This document shows positions 1 to 11,537 of a stretch of DNA of 64,000 nucleotides, in pieces. The stretch spans positions 1,807,900 through 1,871,899 of the forward strand of contig JAJEKV010000104.1 in the NCBI GenBank assembly GCA_021234155.1. Reading direction: 5' to 3'. Every line of letters begins with the position of its first letter. Within the stretch, counting starts at the first letter, position 1. Below the pieces are notes generated by a model. The model saw only the letters and a list, made by a program, of their open reading frames with translations. It was not told where the DNA came from and ran no database searches. The stretch is from Isoetes taiwanensis (taxonomy: Eukaryota; Streptophyta; Lycopodiopsida; Isoetales; Isoetaceae). The position numbers and the translations under genes were made by a program.

Positions 1-2220
1 ATGAGCAAGCCTATGGAATGTCTTATATATGATTGGCAGCTTGATTCCATGACTGGCAAGTCTTATTGCACATCATTGTTGGTCTGCACAGCAAACTGGC
101 GAAGTATTTGTTGATAAGGGTTGAGGCCGCCTTCTGGTATTACTTTTCATTGTCTTCTGCAATTATTAGAGAGCATTTCATTATCATTAAGTAGCTCACC
201 TTTTTGCAGTTTGTGTTACCAATCATAAAATTATGATTATAGGTTGTGCTATGCTGGAAAGTTTTACTTCAGGTAAATGGTGTCCTTACAAACACAGGCT
301 CTTTATTCAATAAGCTACCACCTTGCAATTGATCAAATGTGAACTAAGAAGCGATTCTTGCATGCCGGAGTGGATTCAAAATGCTCCTTTTAGCTTGACC
401 TTTCAGACTTAACGAAAATGTTTGAAGCATCTATGGGTTGGACTTTTGGAGAGGAGAACCCTTGCAATTCTAAGCATATTTCTCCAATGATTTCATATTC
501 CAAGTACGTAACTTGAGGAGTACAATGATCGTAATTTCTGAGGCATGCATGCTTGCTCAGAGGAGCTTAACAAATTGTGTTACTGATTTGCCATTATGTG
601 CTGGCTTCTGCGGGTTACACGGAGATGCTTTAACGTGCTAATGCGGATGGTTCTATTGAACTAGACTCTCTATCCATAGAAGATCATCAGGTAACAGTCA
701 TATGAAAATTATGTCAGCCCATTTGTGTCTTGCACTAACTTCACTTGGTTTTGAAAATATTGGTTTCGTTTGGTGCTGAAGCAATATTTGACAAGAGTAT
801 TTGATAACTGACTTCAAAATCTCCTGTTGTCATGTAGACAATGTATGAGAAGTTGAGGATAGTCGCAAGGAGGTTGCTGACTTTCTTAGGTACTGTGGAG
901 TGTTTGCAATTCCATCCATATTCATTATGTGGACTTCCTGGCAAAATTAGAAGTGCAACACTTTACATTAGAAATAACCTTTATGATACCCTGTGCACAA
1001 AACTTGCATCCACCAAAAAGATATTACCATGTAAATAGCATAATTGAAATCAAAGGAGGTGATGCATGCTTTAGTCTGCCCTGTAGTAAAAAAAATTTGT
1101 TTAAATCAACAAACCCCTTTTAAGCAAATCCAGAATGTTGAAAGCCCTCTAAACGATGAAAATAACTTATGAGTTGTATTATATGTAAAGTGGCTCAAAG
1201 CTTCTTGAATCCGACATTAAGAATGCTTGCTGCACCAACAATCGCCTCCCATAAAACTAGGTTTATATAACCACTTAACCATTGAAATTGAATACTTCCA
1301 TCTTCCTCACATTGCCCAACCATAAAGATGGTTTGTTTATCATATCATTGTTGAAGTTTACCAACACCAACATAATATTAGTGGTAAAAGAACAAAATTG
1401 AACAAACACTAAGTATTATCGTCAAAGCTTCATGTGACACATGAATCTTATAATAATGCAAATCTGGGAACGGTTGTAATGTTAATACATACCAAATTAA
1501 GAATGTGAACATAAAACATGTTTTATTTCATTACAATATAATCTAACATCATCTCCCTTCTTTCATTTAACTCTCAAATTACCTAGGTGCTAAATAGATA
1601 TTTACAACTCAATAGATATCTACAACTCTATGGATACTTGCTTAAGAACACATCACAACCAAATTCAAACAAACTAAATACACAAATTTTGATTTACTAT
1701 TATCATTATCCTAACATTTTATGGAATAATCACCCTAGGCCATACACCCTGAATGAATCATGAGAGGCACAGTGAAATCACAATTTCATGTACATATCAA
1801 ATTTTGAACGACCAACAGGAGATGCTGCATCAATTATCTTAGAACACATTTTGCAATTTCAAAATGAGAACATCCCCCCCCCAAAGTTTCTTATGTCCAC
1901 TTTGACATCAGCATGCCATGTAGGTCAAGATGTGCATCTTCGCTACATCTGTAACATCTTAGGGGTTTAGCTACAACATTAGCAACTCAATTTATGCACT
2001 ATATCATATCATATGCCACATATAAAGTAATCTTTCTATAGCACAAGCGAAAGGGATGTCAAATCAGAGCTCATCTCTTTAAGAGTGTTACCTTAAAAAC
2101 GATACATGTGAGACATTCAACATTTCACATTTACAACCCACCCAGTGAAAGCCTTTGTTGCCCACCACAAACACTTTTCCACGTGCCCTAACATCATTAA
2201 CAACAAAGGCTCGGAACAAA
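1..2220. other. Gene-poor intergenic sequence
   Basis: AT-rich sequence with only short open frames, none with a recognisable domain, long uninterrupted coding stretch or paired splice sites. I see no RNA gene here. Confidence 0.5.
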
Positions 2221-2249
2221 GCCCGGCAACGCCGGGCATCCGTTACTAG
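2221..2249 (+). mobile_element. Helitron-like 3' terminus
   Basis: A perfect 7-bp stem, GCCCGGC at 2221-2227 and GCCGGGC at 2231-2237, encloses the loop AAC. Eight bases later comes CTAG (2246-2249), followed directly by T. Plant Helitrons end in a short GC-rich hairpin, then CTRR about 8-12 bases on, and insert between A and T, so the geometry fits. No rep/helicase frame is visible, so this would be a non-autonomous or truncated element extending to the left. The 5' TC end could not be placed. Confidence 0.5.
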
Positions 2250-2253
2250 TCTA

Positions 2254-2382
2254 GAAGTATGTTTGATTTTATCCTTGTCTTATTATCCTGCCTATCTTTT
2301 TGATATAGTGGGGACAATAGATAATACATATCTACAAGTATGATGCATTTTATTCTTGTCTTATTATTCTAGATATTTTTTT
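2254..2382. repeat. Imperfect direct repeat, two 45-bp units
   Basis: A unit beginning AAGTATG and containing TTATNCTTGTCTTATTAT occurs at about 2254-2300 and again at about 2336-2382, roughly 82 bp apart. It lies immediately downstream of the Helitron-like end. No function is evident. Confidence 0.5.
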
Positions 2383-2698
2383 TCCCCTTCTAGGTTGCAT
2401 TCAGATTTGGTGCGAGTTGCCCATGTACAAGGGGTCATCCCTGCTTTGATAGTTGACTTGCGTTAAAATTTAAACTTGTTCGTTTTTCCACCTCAGAATT
2501 TAATAACATAGTTCCATCTACCTATAATATCTCACAACAGTAATGGCAAAAAGTATAAACCTAGATCTCGGGTCCTTCTTGGCCAGTTTTTTTTATTTTG
2601 TCTATGGGATTGTCATTGCCATAAGTCTTTGGGAAAGCCATGTATGCATTCAAAACATCTGAGACTATCTCTTAAACCATCTGCATAAATCTAAATTT

Positions 2699-3500
2699 TC
2701 AATGGGAGTTAGTATTACCATCATTGGCTGAGCATGTTACCTGCAGAGAAGCCATTCCATCCAAAAGGATGTTGTTAATGCTAGGACAGACGGTGATGGT
2801 AGGGAAGGCCAATGTTAGTGTTGGTTTGTAAGTGTCTTCAGAACCAAGATTCTGATTACAAAGTCTGATTTGTACTGTGCCTTCGCCATTATCTATCTCA
2901 TTGTTCTAGTATCGCGTATTGTTGAACAATTCTTCCCTGTCCATAGCACTTCCATTATTCTCTAATACATATGTTGTTGCGTCTTCATTGTCCTCTTGTA
3001 GGACACTAGAAGAGTTGTCAGTGTCAAAATTTTCCTAGTCATCTTCATTATTTTCCCCGTCACTAGTATTGACTGTGTCCTTCAGATAGGCATCTCCTAT
3101 GGAGATAGTTTGTGTCATTGGATCATGTTCATCAGTTCCTGGATCTCTTTTATCCATGTCCGGATCTTGGATGTAGATGCGACTTGGAGGGTTGCCCCCA
3201 TTAAATTTTGCTAACAAACACTTTTTCCCTGAGTGTAACTCCATTTTTTTCTTTTCCTTGTCGAGCAACCTGGACTGTCTTGTTCTGTTTCTTTTCTTTG
3301 AAAGCCTGTAAAATACGTTGTGATAGATCCCAATTGGCTTGTCTGAGCCGTTCTTTGTCTTCCCTTTTCCTTTGAATTCTTCTATAGCTGCCATTCCAAT
3401 TTTTATGGTCCTTATGAGAGTCAAAGACTCTTCCATTCCAGGTAAGTGTCTCTCTTATTGGAGAACGTTTAACTGCGGTCCATGTGGCTTCCAATGACAA
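2699..3500 (-). pseudogene. Decayed coding relic of unknown function
   Basis: Read on the minus strand, one frame stays open from about 3436 to a TGA at 2699-2701 except for two TAG codons (3035-3037 and 2906-2908). That is far fewer stops than chance over about 245 codons in AT-rich DNA. The deduced protein has a basic Lys/Arg-rich first half, an acidic Asp/Glu/Asn-rich middle and a more hydrophobic last part (TLTLAFPTITVCPS). A second frame (3201-3500) reads better upstream, so a frameshift near 3200 is likely. A good splice donor, CAG followed by GTAACA, sits at 2741/2740 and may end the exon. I recognise no domain. It overlaps the likely 5' side of the L1 relic on the other strand, so it may belong to another inserted element. 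Confidence 0.4.
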
Positions 3501-3749
3501 AAAAAATAGATGAATTCAAATTCTGGGCCCAAGAGTTAACTCCAGAGGAAGACCTTGAGACAGAAACATATGCTGACATACCCAAAGACAATGACCTGCT
3601 AAGCATATCTTCTTACAGATGTGGACAAAAAAAGACAATCTATAGGTAAAAAGCAGAAGAAACAAAAGAAAAAGTATTTTAAGGATCTCTTGTTTGAAGT
3701 ACAAATATCTGATACCAGATTAGGACTAACACCCATTAAGGCATGTTAA
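3493..3749 (+). pseudogene. Coding relic upstream of L1 ORF2
   Basis: From the ATG at 3493 an open frame gives a hydrophilic peptide (FWAQELTPEEDLETET near the start), hits a TAA, and continues in another frame as a Lys/Gln-rich stretch ending before 3750. It lies directly upstream of the L1 endonuclease start at 3786 and on the same strand, so the end of an L1 ORF1 is the likeliest identity. There is no zinc knuckle or other diagnostic motif, so this is inference from position. Confidence 0.3.
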
Positions 3750-3785
3750 GCTATTCTCTGTTCTTTTGTTCTCATCTTAAGTGAG

Positions 3786-4309
3786 AATGATCACCTGGAA
3801 CCTGAGGGGTATTAAGGGCCCTATTAGAAGAAGGAGGTTTATTTCAAAAAGAGGCAGGATCCTCTGTTGTTGATGCTGACGGTACAAAAGGGGGACTGGC
3901 TATGATTTGATTGTCTCTGGATGTAATTTCCTCCCACTGTAGTCCTTCAAACAGGTGGCACAACATCAAAATCAAGATAGAAGACAAGCTTCTGGAGTTA
4001 TCAACATATATGCTCCAACAGACTCAAAAGAAAGAGCCCGTGTTTAAGAGGAAATCAATATATAGTTGTCAACCCAATCAGATGTGAATGACTGGATACT
4101 TGCTAGGGACTTTAACAACACTTCCCAATCGGACCTCAAGCTTGGAAATAAGATAAACATGGCCAACCAAGAAGAAGAGATTGGAATAAATTAATTCAGG
4201 ACAAAAACCTTGATACATTCCCTCCTCCAACAGCAAGTACACCCGGTCAAACAAGAGAGCTGGGCAGGATAGAACCTTTTCCACCTTAGATAGGCTTCAT
4301 GTTTTCAAC
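3786..4309 (+). pseudogene. L1 LINE ORF2 endonuclease fragment
   Basis: The frame from ATG 3786 starts ITWNLRGIKGP, the usual beginning of a plant L1 ORF2 endonuclease (EEP fold, catalytic Asn in the WN pair). Further on VINIYAPTDSKERA and WILARDFN correspond to the conserved IYAP and GDFN blocks, here with Gly changed to Arg. Several frame changes and stops make it non-functional. It is cut at about 4310 by the 5' LTR of the chromovirus. The rest of the same LINE resumes after the 3' LTR at about 13060. Confidence 0.75.
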
Positions 4310-4314
4310 CTGAA

Positions 4315-5844
4315 TGTGACATTTCATGTAATTATACAGTATACGTATAAATATATGAAACATCACTAGAGTATAATTAGGCCTTATGGGTCATTAGGGA
4401 ATAACTTGGGCTAACCTAAAAGGGCTTTTGTTAGCTATCCTAAATTGTTAATAAGTTAATTAAGCTAATTAGACTAATTAATGCTATTAATTAGTAAATA
4501 ATATCCTTAATTCGTAAATGTAAGCCAATTAGGGAGTGCCACCTGGCCCAATTCGGTTGGCCAAGGGAGACTTGCTAAAATTAGAGGGCAAATGGGGCCC
4601 TACCCCCCAATTCTGCCCCAAATCGATTTCGGAAGAGTTGGATAAGGGAGGAGCCACTTGCCACTTGCCACTGCACCCAGACCTGAAGGATGGAAGCCTT
4701 TTGAGATAATGGCTTTAGCCAAGAGACCAGTTAGTCTCTAGATAGTTTGTGCTTCAGCTAACCCTTGTATGACTAGATGGATGGGTAAGTTCTCTTTTAT
4801 GTGCTACTAAGATGATAGTGGATGTTTTATTTATGATTATGTTCTCTCTTTGTTCCTCCTGGAGGCTTGGGATTAAGGGTAGATAGAGACCTAAAAGCTC
4901 AGTAGTAATAGACATGTTTCTAGCTAGAACCAGTAAATGCGGCCTTTGTACAAAAGCCCACCATGTTGTAGATGTTATGATGCAGTTCAGCACCAAATAA
5001 TGGTCACAACTGGAGAAGTGGGGGCGGACCCTTACTGAGCGTGGCTACTAGGGCTCCTACAGTGTGCTAGACTTATAGTTGGTCACCCACGTGTGGGCCG
5101 GGTATGGGTCTGACACCCCCTGCGCAGGATATGTGCCTATAGGGATGTCCTGAACTCAGTATAGATTTAGGGGGATAAGTCGGGTACGGATGCATGTGCA
5201 CCCGGGTAGCACGTATCTTCTAGCACACCCATGGAACCATTATAATTCTGGAGGGGATTCATCCCTTTCCTGCCTCGTCGGACTGGGGAGATGTAACCTA
5301 GAGTAGTCTTATACGGTGACTCCATGAGATTATGTCTTTGGAAGGCTACGACCACGCCATAGCATGATTCAACCTATCTGCAAAGTGTGCACAAGAGGGG
5401 CAGATGGAGTGGACTACCCTAGCCATTGTTCTATGCCAGCCAATGCCATGTTATACTTCTGTTTGTTGTTATTCAAAGGCCTTGACTGTCACTCGACCTC
5501 TTTGGAGTCTGAGCCCGGGGTAGAGCTGTATTTATGGTGCATTTCTTATGTTATATTGTCATTGTATTATTGCTTATATGGAATATGGATGGACCACCCT
5601 TCATGATGGTATATTATTTTGTGTATGCTTGTTAGGTGCTAACATGTATGTGTGCTTTCGATGTATAGGATTCCCATAAAGGGCGTGGGACGAATGACAC
5701 CTTCGTGTTCTTTACCCCGGCACTTGGCCATCCCAAGTGGTCTGAGTTAGATGAACGGCCCTTCCGTGGTGATGTAGTCGCCGAGGGAGGGGAATTTCCC
5801 CGTATTTGTACGATGAGAGCATCATATAGATTCTGGGAGCATCA
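4315..5844 (+). repeat. 5' LTR of the chromovirus
   Basis: Starts TGTGACATTTCATG and runs to ATCA just before the primer-binding site. It aligns with 11538-13047 over its whole length, with scattered substitutions and a few indels, for example around 5055-5110. A TATA-like stretch (CGTATAAATATA) lies near its start. The 3' boundary is uncertain by a few bases because the LTR ends have diverged. Confidence 0.85.
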
Positions 5845-5847
5845 CTA

Positions 5848-5859
5848 TGATATCAGAGC
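5848..5859 (+). other. Primer-binding site, tRNA-iMet
   Basis: TGATATCAGAGC lies three bases after the 5' LTR end. It differs from the standard plant initiator-tRNA-Met primer site (TGGTATCAGAGC) by one base. Confidence 0.8.
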
Positions 5860-5869
5860 GTGAGTTTGG

Positions 5870-6294
5870 TGGACTAGATCATTGCACTGGCCATATTCTA
5901 ACTCGTTAGATTGGTTAGTTGTATGGGACTTTAATTTAGGTTAAACTACCCCAATTCCATAGTTAGGATGGGTGCTAGCCTAGTTATGAGAGAAATAAGC
6001 TAGATAGGGATTAAAGTGGGAGTTATTAGAGTAAAGTTATGTTAAGTTTTGGGAGAACGAGGTCTCTTGCTCCCAAGGGCCATAACTTTTCCTAGGTAAC
6101 TTAAATGGAGATGATTTTTGCACCAACGCGTCGGGGACAGTAATTGACCAAGGAGCATAGGTGGGACGCGTCAAAACGACATAAAATAAGCCCTAGAGCC
6201 AAAGGGGTGTGATCAAAGAAAAATAGTTTTAGAATTCAAAAAGACCATTACCCAAGCTGCACAAGTCGCCCTCGTAGAAGTGGATTGAGATGAT
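5870..6294 (+). other. Leader and remnant of a deleted gag region
   Basis: About 425 bp between the primer site and the protease relic. No gag capsid or CCHC zinc-knuckle sequence is readable in any plus frame. The space is far too short for a chromovirus gag, so this is a leader plus a deletion. Confidence 0.55.
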
Positions 6295-8425
6295 GTGTTG
6301 CCATCATTTGATCATCCAACCGTTGCGGATGACGAAGCTCCAGACTATATACAAGGTGAGTCCCACATATATGCCGCTATTGAAACAGATCAAGCTAATA
6401 GTCAACCTTCCGTTATATCCATGGTTGGCCAAGTAGACAGTAAGTCTTTTGTCATCCTTATGGATGCTTCACCTAGATTGGCAGAAGTCTTATAGCTTAC
6501 TCCTTTGAGATCAAAGTTGTATCCAGTTATTGGCTAGTGGGGCAGTTCGTCATACCCAAGGCTGACGCATTAATTTGAACATCCAGTTGCCAGGAGCATC
6601 CGTTGCTCTAGGAGCCGAGATTATGAACATCGGTCAGTATGATCTCATTGTGGGTATGGAGTTCTTGGCTGCCGCAAAAACAAACATAGATTGTGAAAAG
6701 CGGGAAGTTACCTTTAATGCGGTTAATGGAGATCGTGTGACTATAGCAGGTAAACCAGTTGTTTCAATTCTGCAATGTATTTCATTGCGTCAGTTGGATA
6801 AAGCCGTCATGAGGTTTTAGGTTGCTTGCATTGTTAGACTTACCTCGGTGGAGGCCATTTCTAAACAGGAAGAGATCATTGGAAGCTTGCCCAAAGCAAT
6901 TGCTGCCTTACTTCATGAATTCCATGACCTTTTTCCGAATAAGATTCAAAAATTACCACCTTTCAGAGGCGTGAAATATGAAATTATACTGGAACCCGAT
7001 ACTAAGCCTACCAGTAAGGCCCCATATCGTATGAGCACACCAGAATTAACTGAGCTTAAGAAGCAATTGCAAGACCTTCTTAAGTTGGGATTCATTCGGC
7101 CAAGTGTGTCACCCTTTGGTGTCCCTATTTTGTTTGTGAAGAAAAAGGATGGTACCTTGCGCATATGCATTGATTACAGGCAATTGAATAAGCACACAAT
7201 TAAGAATCTGTATGTGTTACCGCATGCCGATGATCTGATGGATCAATTGCAAGGGGCAAATTACTTTACGAAGATTGACCTTCGTTTAGGATATCATTAG
7301 ATCATGATTAAAGAGGATGACGTCCATAAGTCTGCCTTTCGAACACGCTATGGGCACTATGAGTTTACCGTTATGCCCTTTAGGCTAACCAATACCCCCG
7401 CTACATTCATGATGTTGATGAATGATGTCTTCCGTGTATCTAGATGACTTTGTCATCATTTTCTTCGATGATATCCTTATCTTTAGCAAAACCTTGGAGG
7501 ACCATGAGCTCATCTTCGGTTGGCCCTGCAGAAATTGAGACGCCATCAACTTTATGCTAAGCTTTCTAAATGCAAGTTTGCAACTACTAAGGTGGATTAC
7601 TTAGGACACATTGTCTCTGCGGATGGCATATCAATGGATCCAGCCAAGATTGAGGCAGTAAAAGATTGGCATGTTCCAACGAAGGTGTCGGAGGTCAGTA
7701 GTTTTCTAGGTTTGGGGGGCTATTACCAAAAATTTGTTAAGAAATTTTCCAAGCTTGCAGCACCTCTTACAGACCTTACAAAACATGAGCAGGTTAAAGA
7801 TTGGATGACCCATTGGAAAGAGAAAGTCTAGGCTGGATTTTAGTCATTAAAGGACGCTTTGATAAGCGCTCCAATTCTTACCTTGCCAGATCCTCAGACG
7901 GATAAGTGGGTTGCCACAGACGCCAGTAAGATCGTTACGGGCGGTGTATTAATGCAAGAAGGTAGGGTGATCGCATATGATTATAGGAAGATGAACGATG
8001 CAGAATAGCGATATGCCACGCATGACCAGGAATTACTTGCAGTTGTGCATGCCTTGCGTATTTGGAGACATTACTTGCTTGGGAGACGATTCTGATACAG
8101 ATCACCAAAGTCTCCAATATATCTTCACGCAACCCCATCTCAACCTTATGCAACGACGATGAATGGAATTTCTAGAAGAATACGATTTTGAAGTTGTGTA
8201 TAAGCCGGACAAGCATAACGTTATTGCCGACGCTCTTTTCAAGCATATATTTGTTACTCGAACGTATTGTAATGCCATTTCCACTCTCACCAGTGAGTTT
8301 GATAAGCAGATAGAGCAGACTCTTCTTCGCGATCCTGAATTTCAGGAAATATGGCAAAGTCTATCCAAGGAAGCTAGAATGGATAAGGAGAGAGAAGCTT
8401 TACGCCATTATAAGAATAGAATATA
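6295..8425 (+). pseudogene. Gypsy pol relic: protease, RT and RNase H
   Basis: Protease sequence ends near YDLIVGMEFLAA. RT starts at about 6900: [15 protein letters not shown] and CIDYRQLN are the usual gypsy RT motifs, and the catalytic block reads FFDDILIF instead of YxDD near 7460. The connection region ([21 protein letters not shown]) and RNase H (ATDASK near 7917; YATHDQELLAVVHAL) follow. Breaks include TAG at 7298-7300 in the normally SGYHQI-like motif, two TAGs near 7829 and 7843, one near 8006, and a frameshift around the catalytic block. The frame ends where a LINE fragment is inserted at about 8424. Confidence 0.85.
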
Positions 8426-9670
8426 ATAGAATAGAATAGATTTTTTATCGTCCATGGAGACCAATTGGCCTATGGGACCTAAATAAAAAGAGAGCAGCAA
8501 GCGTATTACTGTCAGATTAAAAAACCCCCGCCCCGAATGGTTTTCGAGGGAAAAGCCTTAGTAGTAATAAGGATGCTGGCATGTTGTACAATTGTATAGG
8601 ATAGTTCAATACTGTCCTAGAGGACACAACTGAGTCCGTGCATCCATAACCTCCTGGAGGTATGACCCCAACAAATCCACTGATGCCGTATTCAATAATT
8701 CATGCAATGGTTGGCCAGACACTAGTAATCGAACATACCGTTCTCGGATATGGGCAGACGCTGGGCAGATTTGGAGGGCATGACATTCATCCTCAACGGC
8801 ACCCTGGTGGCAACACTGGCAAAGCCTGTCCTCCCGTGCTTCCCAAGCCCAACGTCCTGTCTTAATGCGGAGACGATGTGCACCCGTGCGAATGAAAACT
8901 ATAAGTCTGCGCTTCTTCATGGGCAAATGTGTGTACAAGTACTGGTGTGGGCCTCTCGTGAGTCTAGGGTTGACTTGCTACTGATAGTGTGCCAGCTTAA
9001 CGTGCGTCAGAGCATCTGCATCCCAGAGTTTGCGAGGGAAAGTAGCATCCAGGTACATCTTAAGTGCCTTGTGATCTTTCTTTGTCCGTACCTGTACACA
9101 TCTGTTTGCCTGTACACCCCAATGTGAGAACCACTGAGCTTGCTTGTCCTTCCCATCGACATGGCCAAAGCAAGGTTGGGCAAACATGTATCGCCCATAG
9201 CGACCACCATCTGGAAGTAAATGATATGGCATTCCAATGCAGCCCGTTGAAGGGGTAGAACCTATCTCCTAGAGTAGGATCTGGTATGGAACTGTGGACT
9301 TTACCCCAAGGGCTCGTGCCAAGAAGGCTTTCTGCACCTGCTCGAGGTCATTCCAGGTGTTGAGGGATATCACCGGACCCCATACTTCTGCCCCATACAA
9401 GAGGACCGACTTGACCAAGGCCCTAAACAAGTGTGATTGGTGGCCCCAAGCATACAACTTTGCCTTGTGGCTATTATTCTGCATGGCATATAGTGCTTTC
9501 CAACCCGCCGTGACCCACAACCTGATGGCAGCATCCCAGTGGGTGGTAGCAGAGAACTCGATGCCCAAGTACTCGTAGGTCGGAGCCACCTCTACATCTT
9601 GTCCTTGGTAAGTAAATGAGGGAAGCCTTGGCTGACGGGATGATGAAACCAGCAACACCCTAGAAGGAAG
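8424..9670 (-). mobile_element. LINE 3' fragment inserted in the chromovirus
   Basis: A 5'-truncated LINE on the minus strand. From high to low coordinates it carries the end of the RT region (APTYEYLGIEFSATTHWDA, near 9580), a linker, and the C-terminal zinc-knuckle segment (CQCCHQGAVEDECHAL, near 8810). Then come a 3' UTR with a hairpin (8459-8470) and a short ATTCT-type tail at 8424-8440. It splits the chromovirus between RNase H and integrase. The sequences flanking it (about 8411-8423 and 9685-9705) are similar and probably a diverged target duplication. Frameshifts make it inactive. Confidence 0.85.
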
Positions 9671-10965
9671 GTAACCTTCTTTATTGTAAGAACAAGTTAT
9701 ATGTGCCGGAAACATCAGGAGTACGCAAGCTCATTCTCCACGACACACATAACAGTCCTATAGCGGGGCATGCAGGATTTATGAAGACATATTTTAAGAT
9801 CCGCTCCAGCTATTTTTGGCCAGGGATGAAGAGGCACATTGCGACATACATTAAGCAGTGTAAGGTATGTCAACAGACAAAGGCAAAACAATTGCGCATC
9901 CCAAAAGAATTGCATCCCTTGGATGTTTCTAATGCAAAGCGGGGAAGTTATTACCATGGATTTCATCATGGGACATCCGCGCACTCTACGGAATGACACA
10001 TTTCTTGCCATGTCGAACCACGGACATCGCAATAGACACCGCCTTGTTGTTCACAAGAGAGATATTCCACCTTCATGGGATGTCCCGTACCATTATATTG
10101 GACTGGGATCCTAAGTTTGTTAGTGCATTTTGGAAGGATTTCTTTAGCACTATTCAAACTAAGCTTGCCATGATCATGGTTTACCACCCGCAGACGGATG
10201 GCCAAACCGAGCATACCAATCCCATAATAGAAGATATGCTACATAACTATGTCTGGAACAAGCAATCCCAATGGGCAGATTATATCCATTTGGTGGAGTT
10301 TGCTTATAACAGTACTAAATAGGAGTCCTCAAGGATGTCTTCTTTTATGATCAACTATGGCTATCAATGCCTTACTCCAGACACATGGCATAATCCGGTT
10401 TCCAAGGTGGAAGTCTCTCAGTAGTTACTTACAGATATGAAGGCTTTGGTCGAGGAAGTTCGAGGGTATTTGTTAGTTGCTCGAACCCGGCAAAAGGGCC
10501 TTGCCGATAGGCATCGGACGCCACGAGAATTTCAAGTTGCTAAATCCGTATGGCTAAAGATTCAGGTGGAGCAAACCAAGCTCAAAATTGGCAATTGTAA
10601 GAAGCTGGCACCTAGATGGGTGGGATCCTTTGAGATAATTGAGAGGATAGACTCCCAAGCCTACCGGTTGAAATTACCCGCACATCTGAAGGTCCATAAA
10701 GTCTTTCATCAAGAAGCATACACCCGATCCGGAAGAAATCATCAATACGCCAACACTTCTTCAGATGATGGAAGATTAGTTGGAGATTGTTCTTGAGGCT
10801 CTCCTTGATCGTGCATATAAGCAGACCCACATGACTCCAATATTGCAGTATTTGGTTAAGTGGAAACACTTACCAATAGAGGATGCAACCTAGGTTCTTA
10901 AAGCGGATTTGGACAAGGCTTACCTAGATTTTATGTGGCAATGCCAAGGCCGAACCATTCATGAT
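9671..10965 (+). pseudogene. Gypsy pol relic: integrase and chromodomain
   Basis: The HHCC zinc-binding region is complete: two His in THNSPIAGHAGF and the Cys pair in CKVCQQTKAK. The catalytic core follows with Asp in ITMDFIMG, Asp in LDWDPKF and Glu in GQTEHTN, so all three DDE positions are present although the frame shifts near 9990. A TAG at 10319 and further breaks occur later. The C-terminal segment around 10846-10960 contains QYLVKWKHLP, a chromodomain-like motif, which places the element among chromoviruses. It is separated from RT/RNase H by the LINE insertion. Confidence 0.8.
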
Positions 10966-11520
10966 GCAATCGACTCCGACGCCAATGGTAAGCAATGCAT
11001 TGTGGATCCGGCAGGGGTCATGTGCATGTTTGATCCGACAGGGATCATGTAAGGGGATGGGCTAGATGCATCCTAGAGGGGGAAATGCGCATATAGGCAT
11101 TCATGATAGGACGCGTTCATCGACGGCTATAATGGGAACATTGCCATTCCTTACGCCGGGACAAAATGCAAACCTTAGGCATGATAGGATTTTCTTCATT
11201 CCAATTTCTTTTTCTTTAAGGGGGTGGTCCCTTCAAGCATACTATTCAAATTATTTTATAAGTACTGATGTACTGTAATTCTGTAGGCCACTAGTGCGTA
11301 CTGTGGTATTTGCAAAAGCTTCGTGGCCTTTCGTCTAGGACCATCTCTTGTTGTTTTTGATGTTGCGTGCATGTGTACCCTTTTTGTATAATTTTGTCAT
11401 ATCACTTTGATCACTGATCAGCTTATGTAACTCTGTATTACCTCATGAAGTAATTTTGCCTTTTATAACTTAATTGTTCTTGTTACCTAATTAACCCCAA
11501 TGCCAAGGACAACATTATTC
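10966..11520 (+). other. Chromovirus 3' non-coding region
   Basis: Between the chromodomain relic and the polypurine tract. No open frame of note. It contains a short repeated phrase (GATCCG-CAGGGATCATGT type) at 11005-11050. Confidence 0.5.
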
Positions 11521-11537
11521 CAAGGGGGGAGGGAGAA
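11521..11537 (+). other. Polypurine tract of the chromovirus
   Basis: An almost pure purine run (AAGGGGGGAGGGAGAA) ends directly at the first base of the 3' LTR, the expected plus-strand priming site. Confidence 0.8.
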
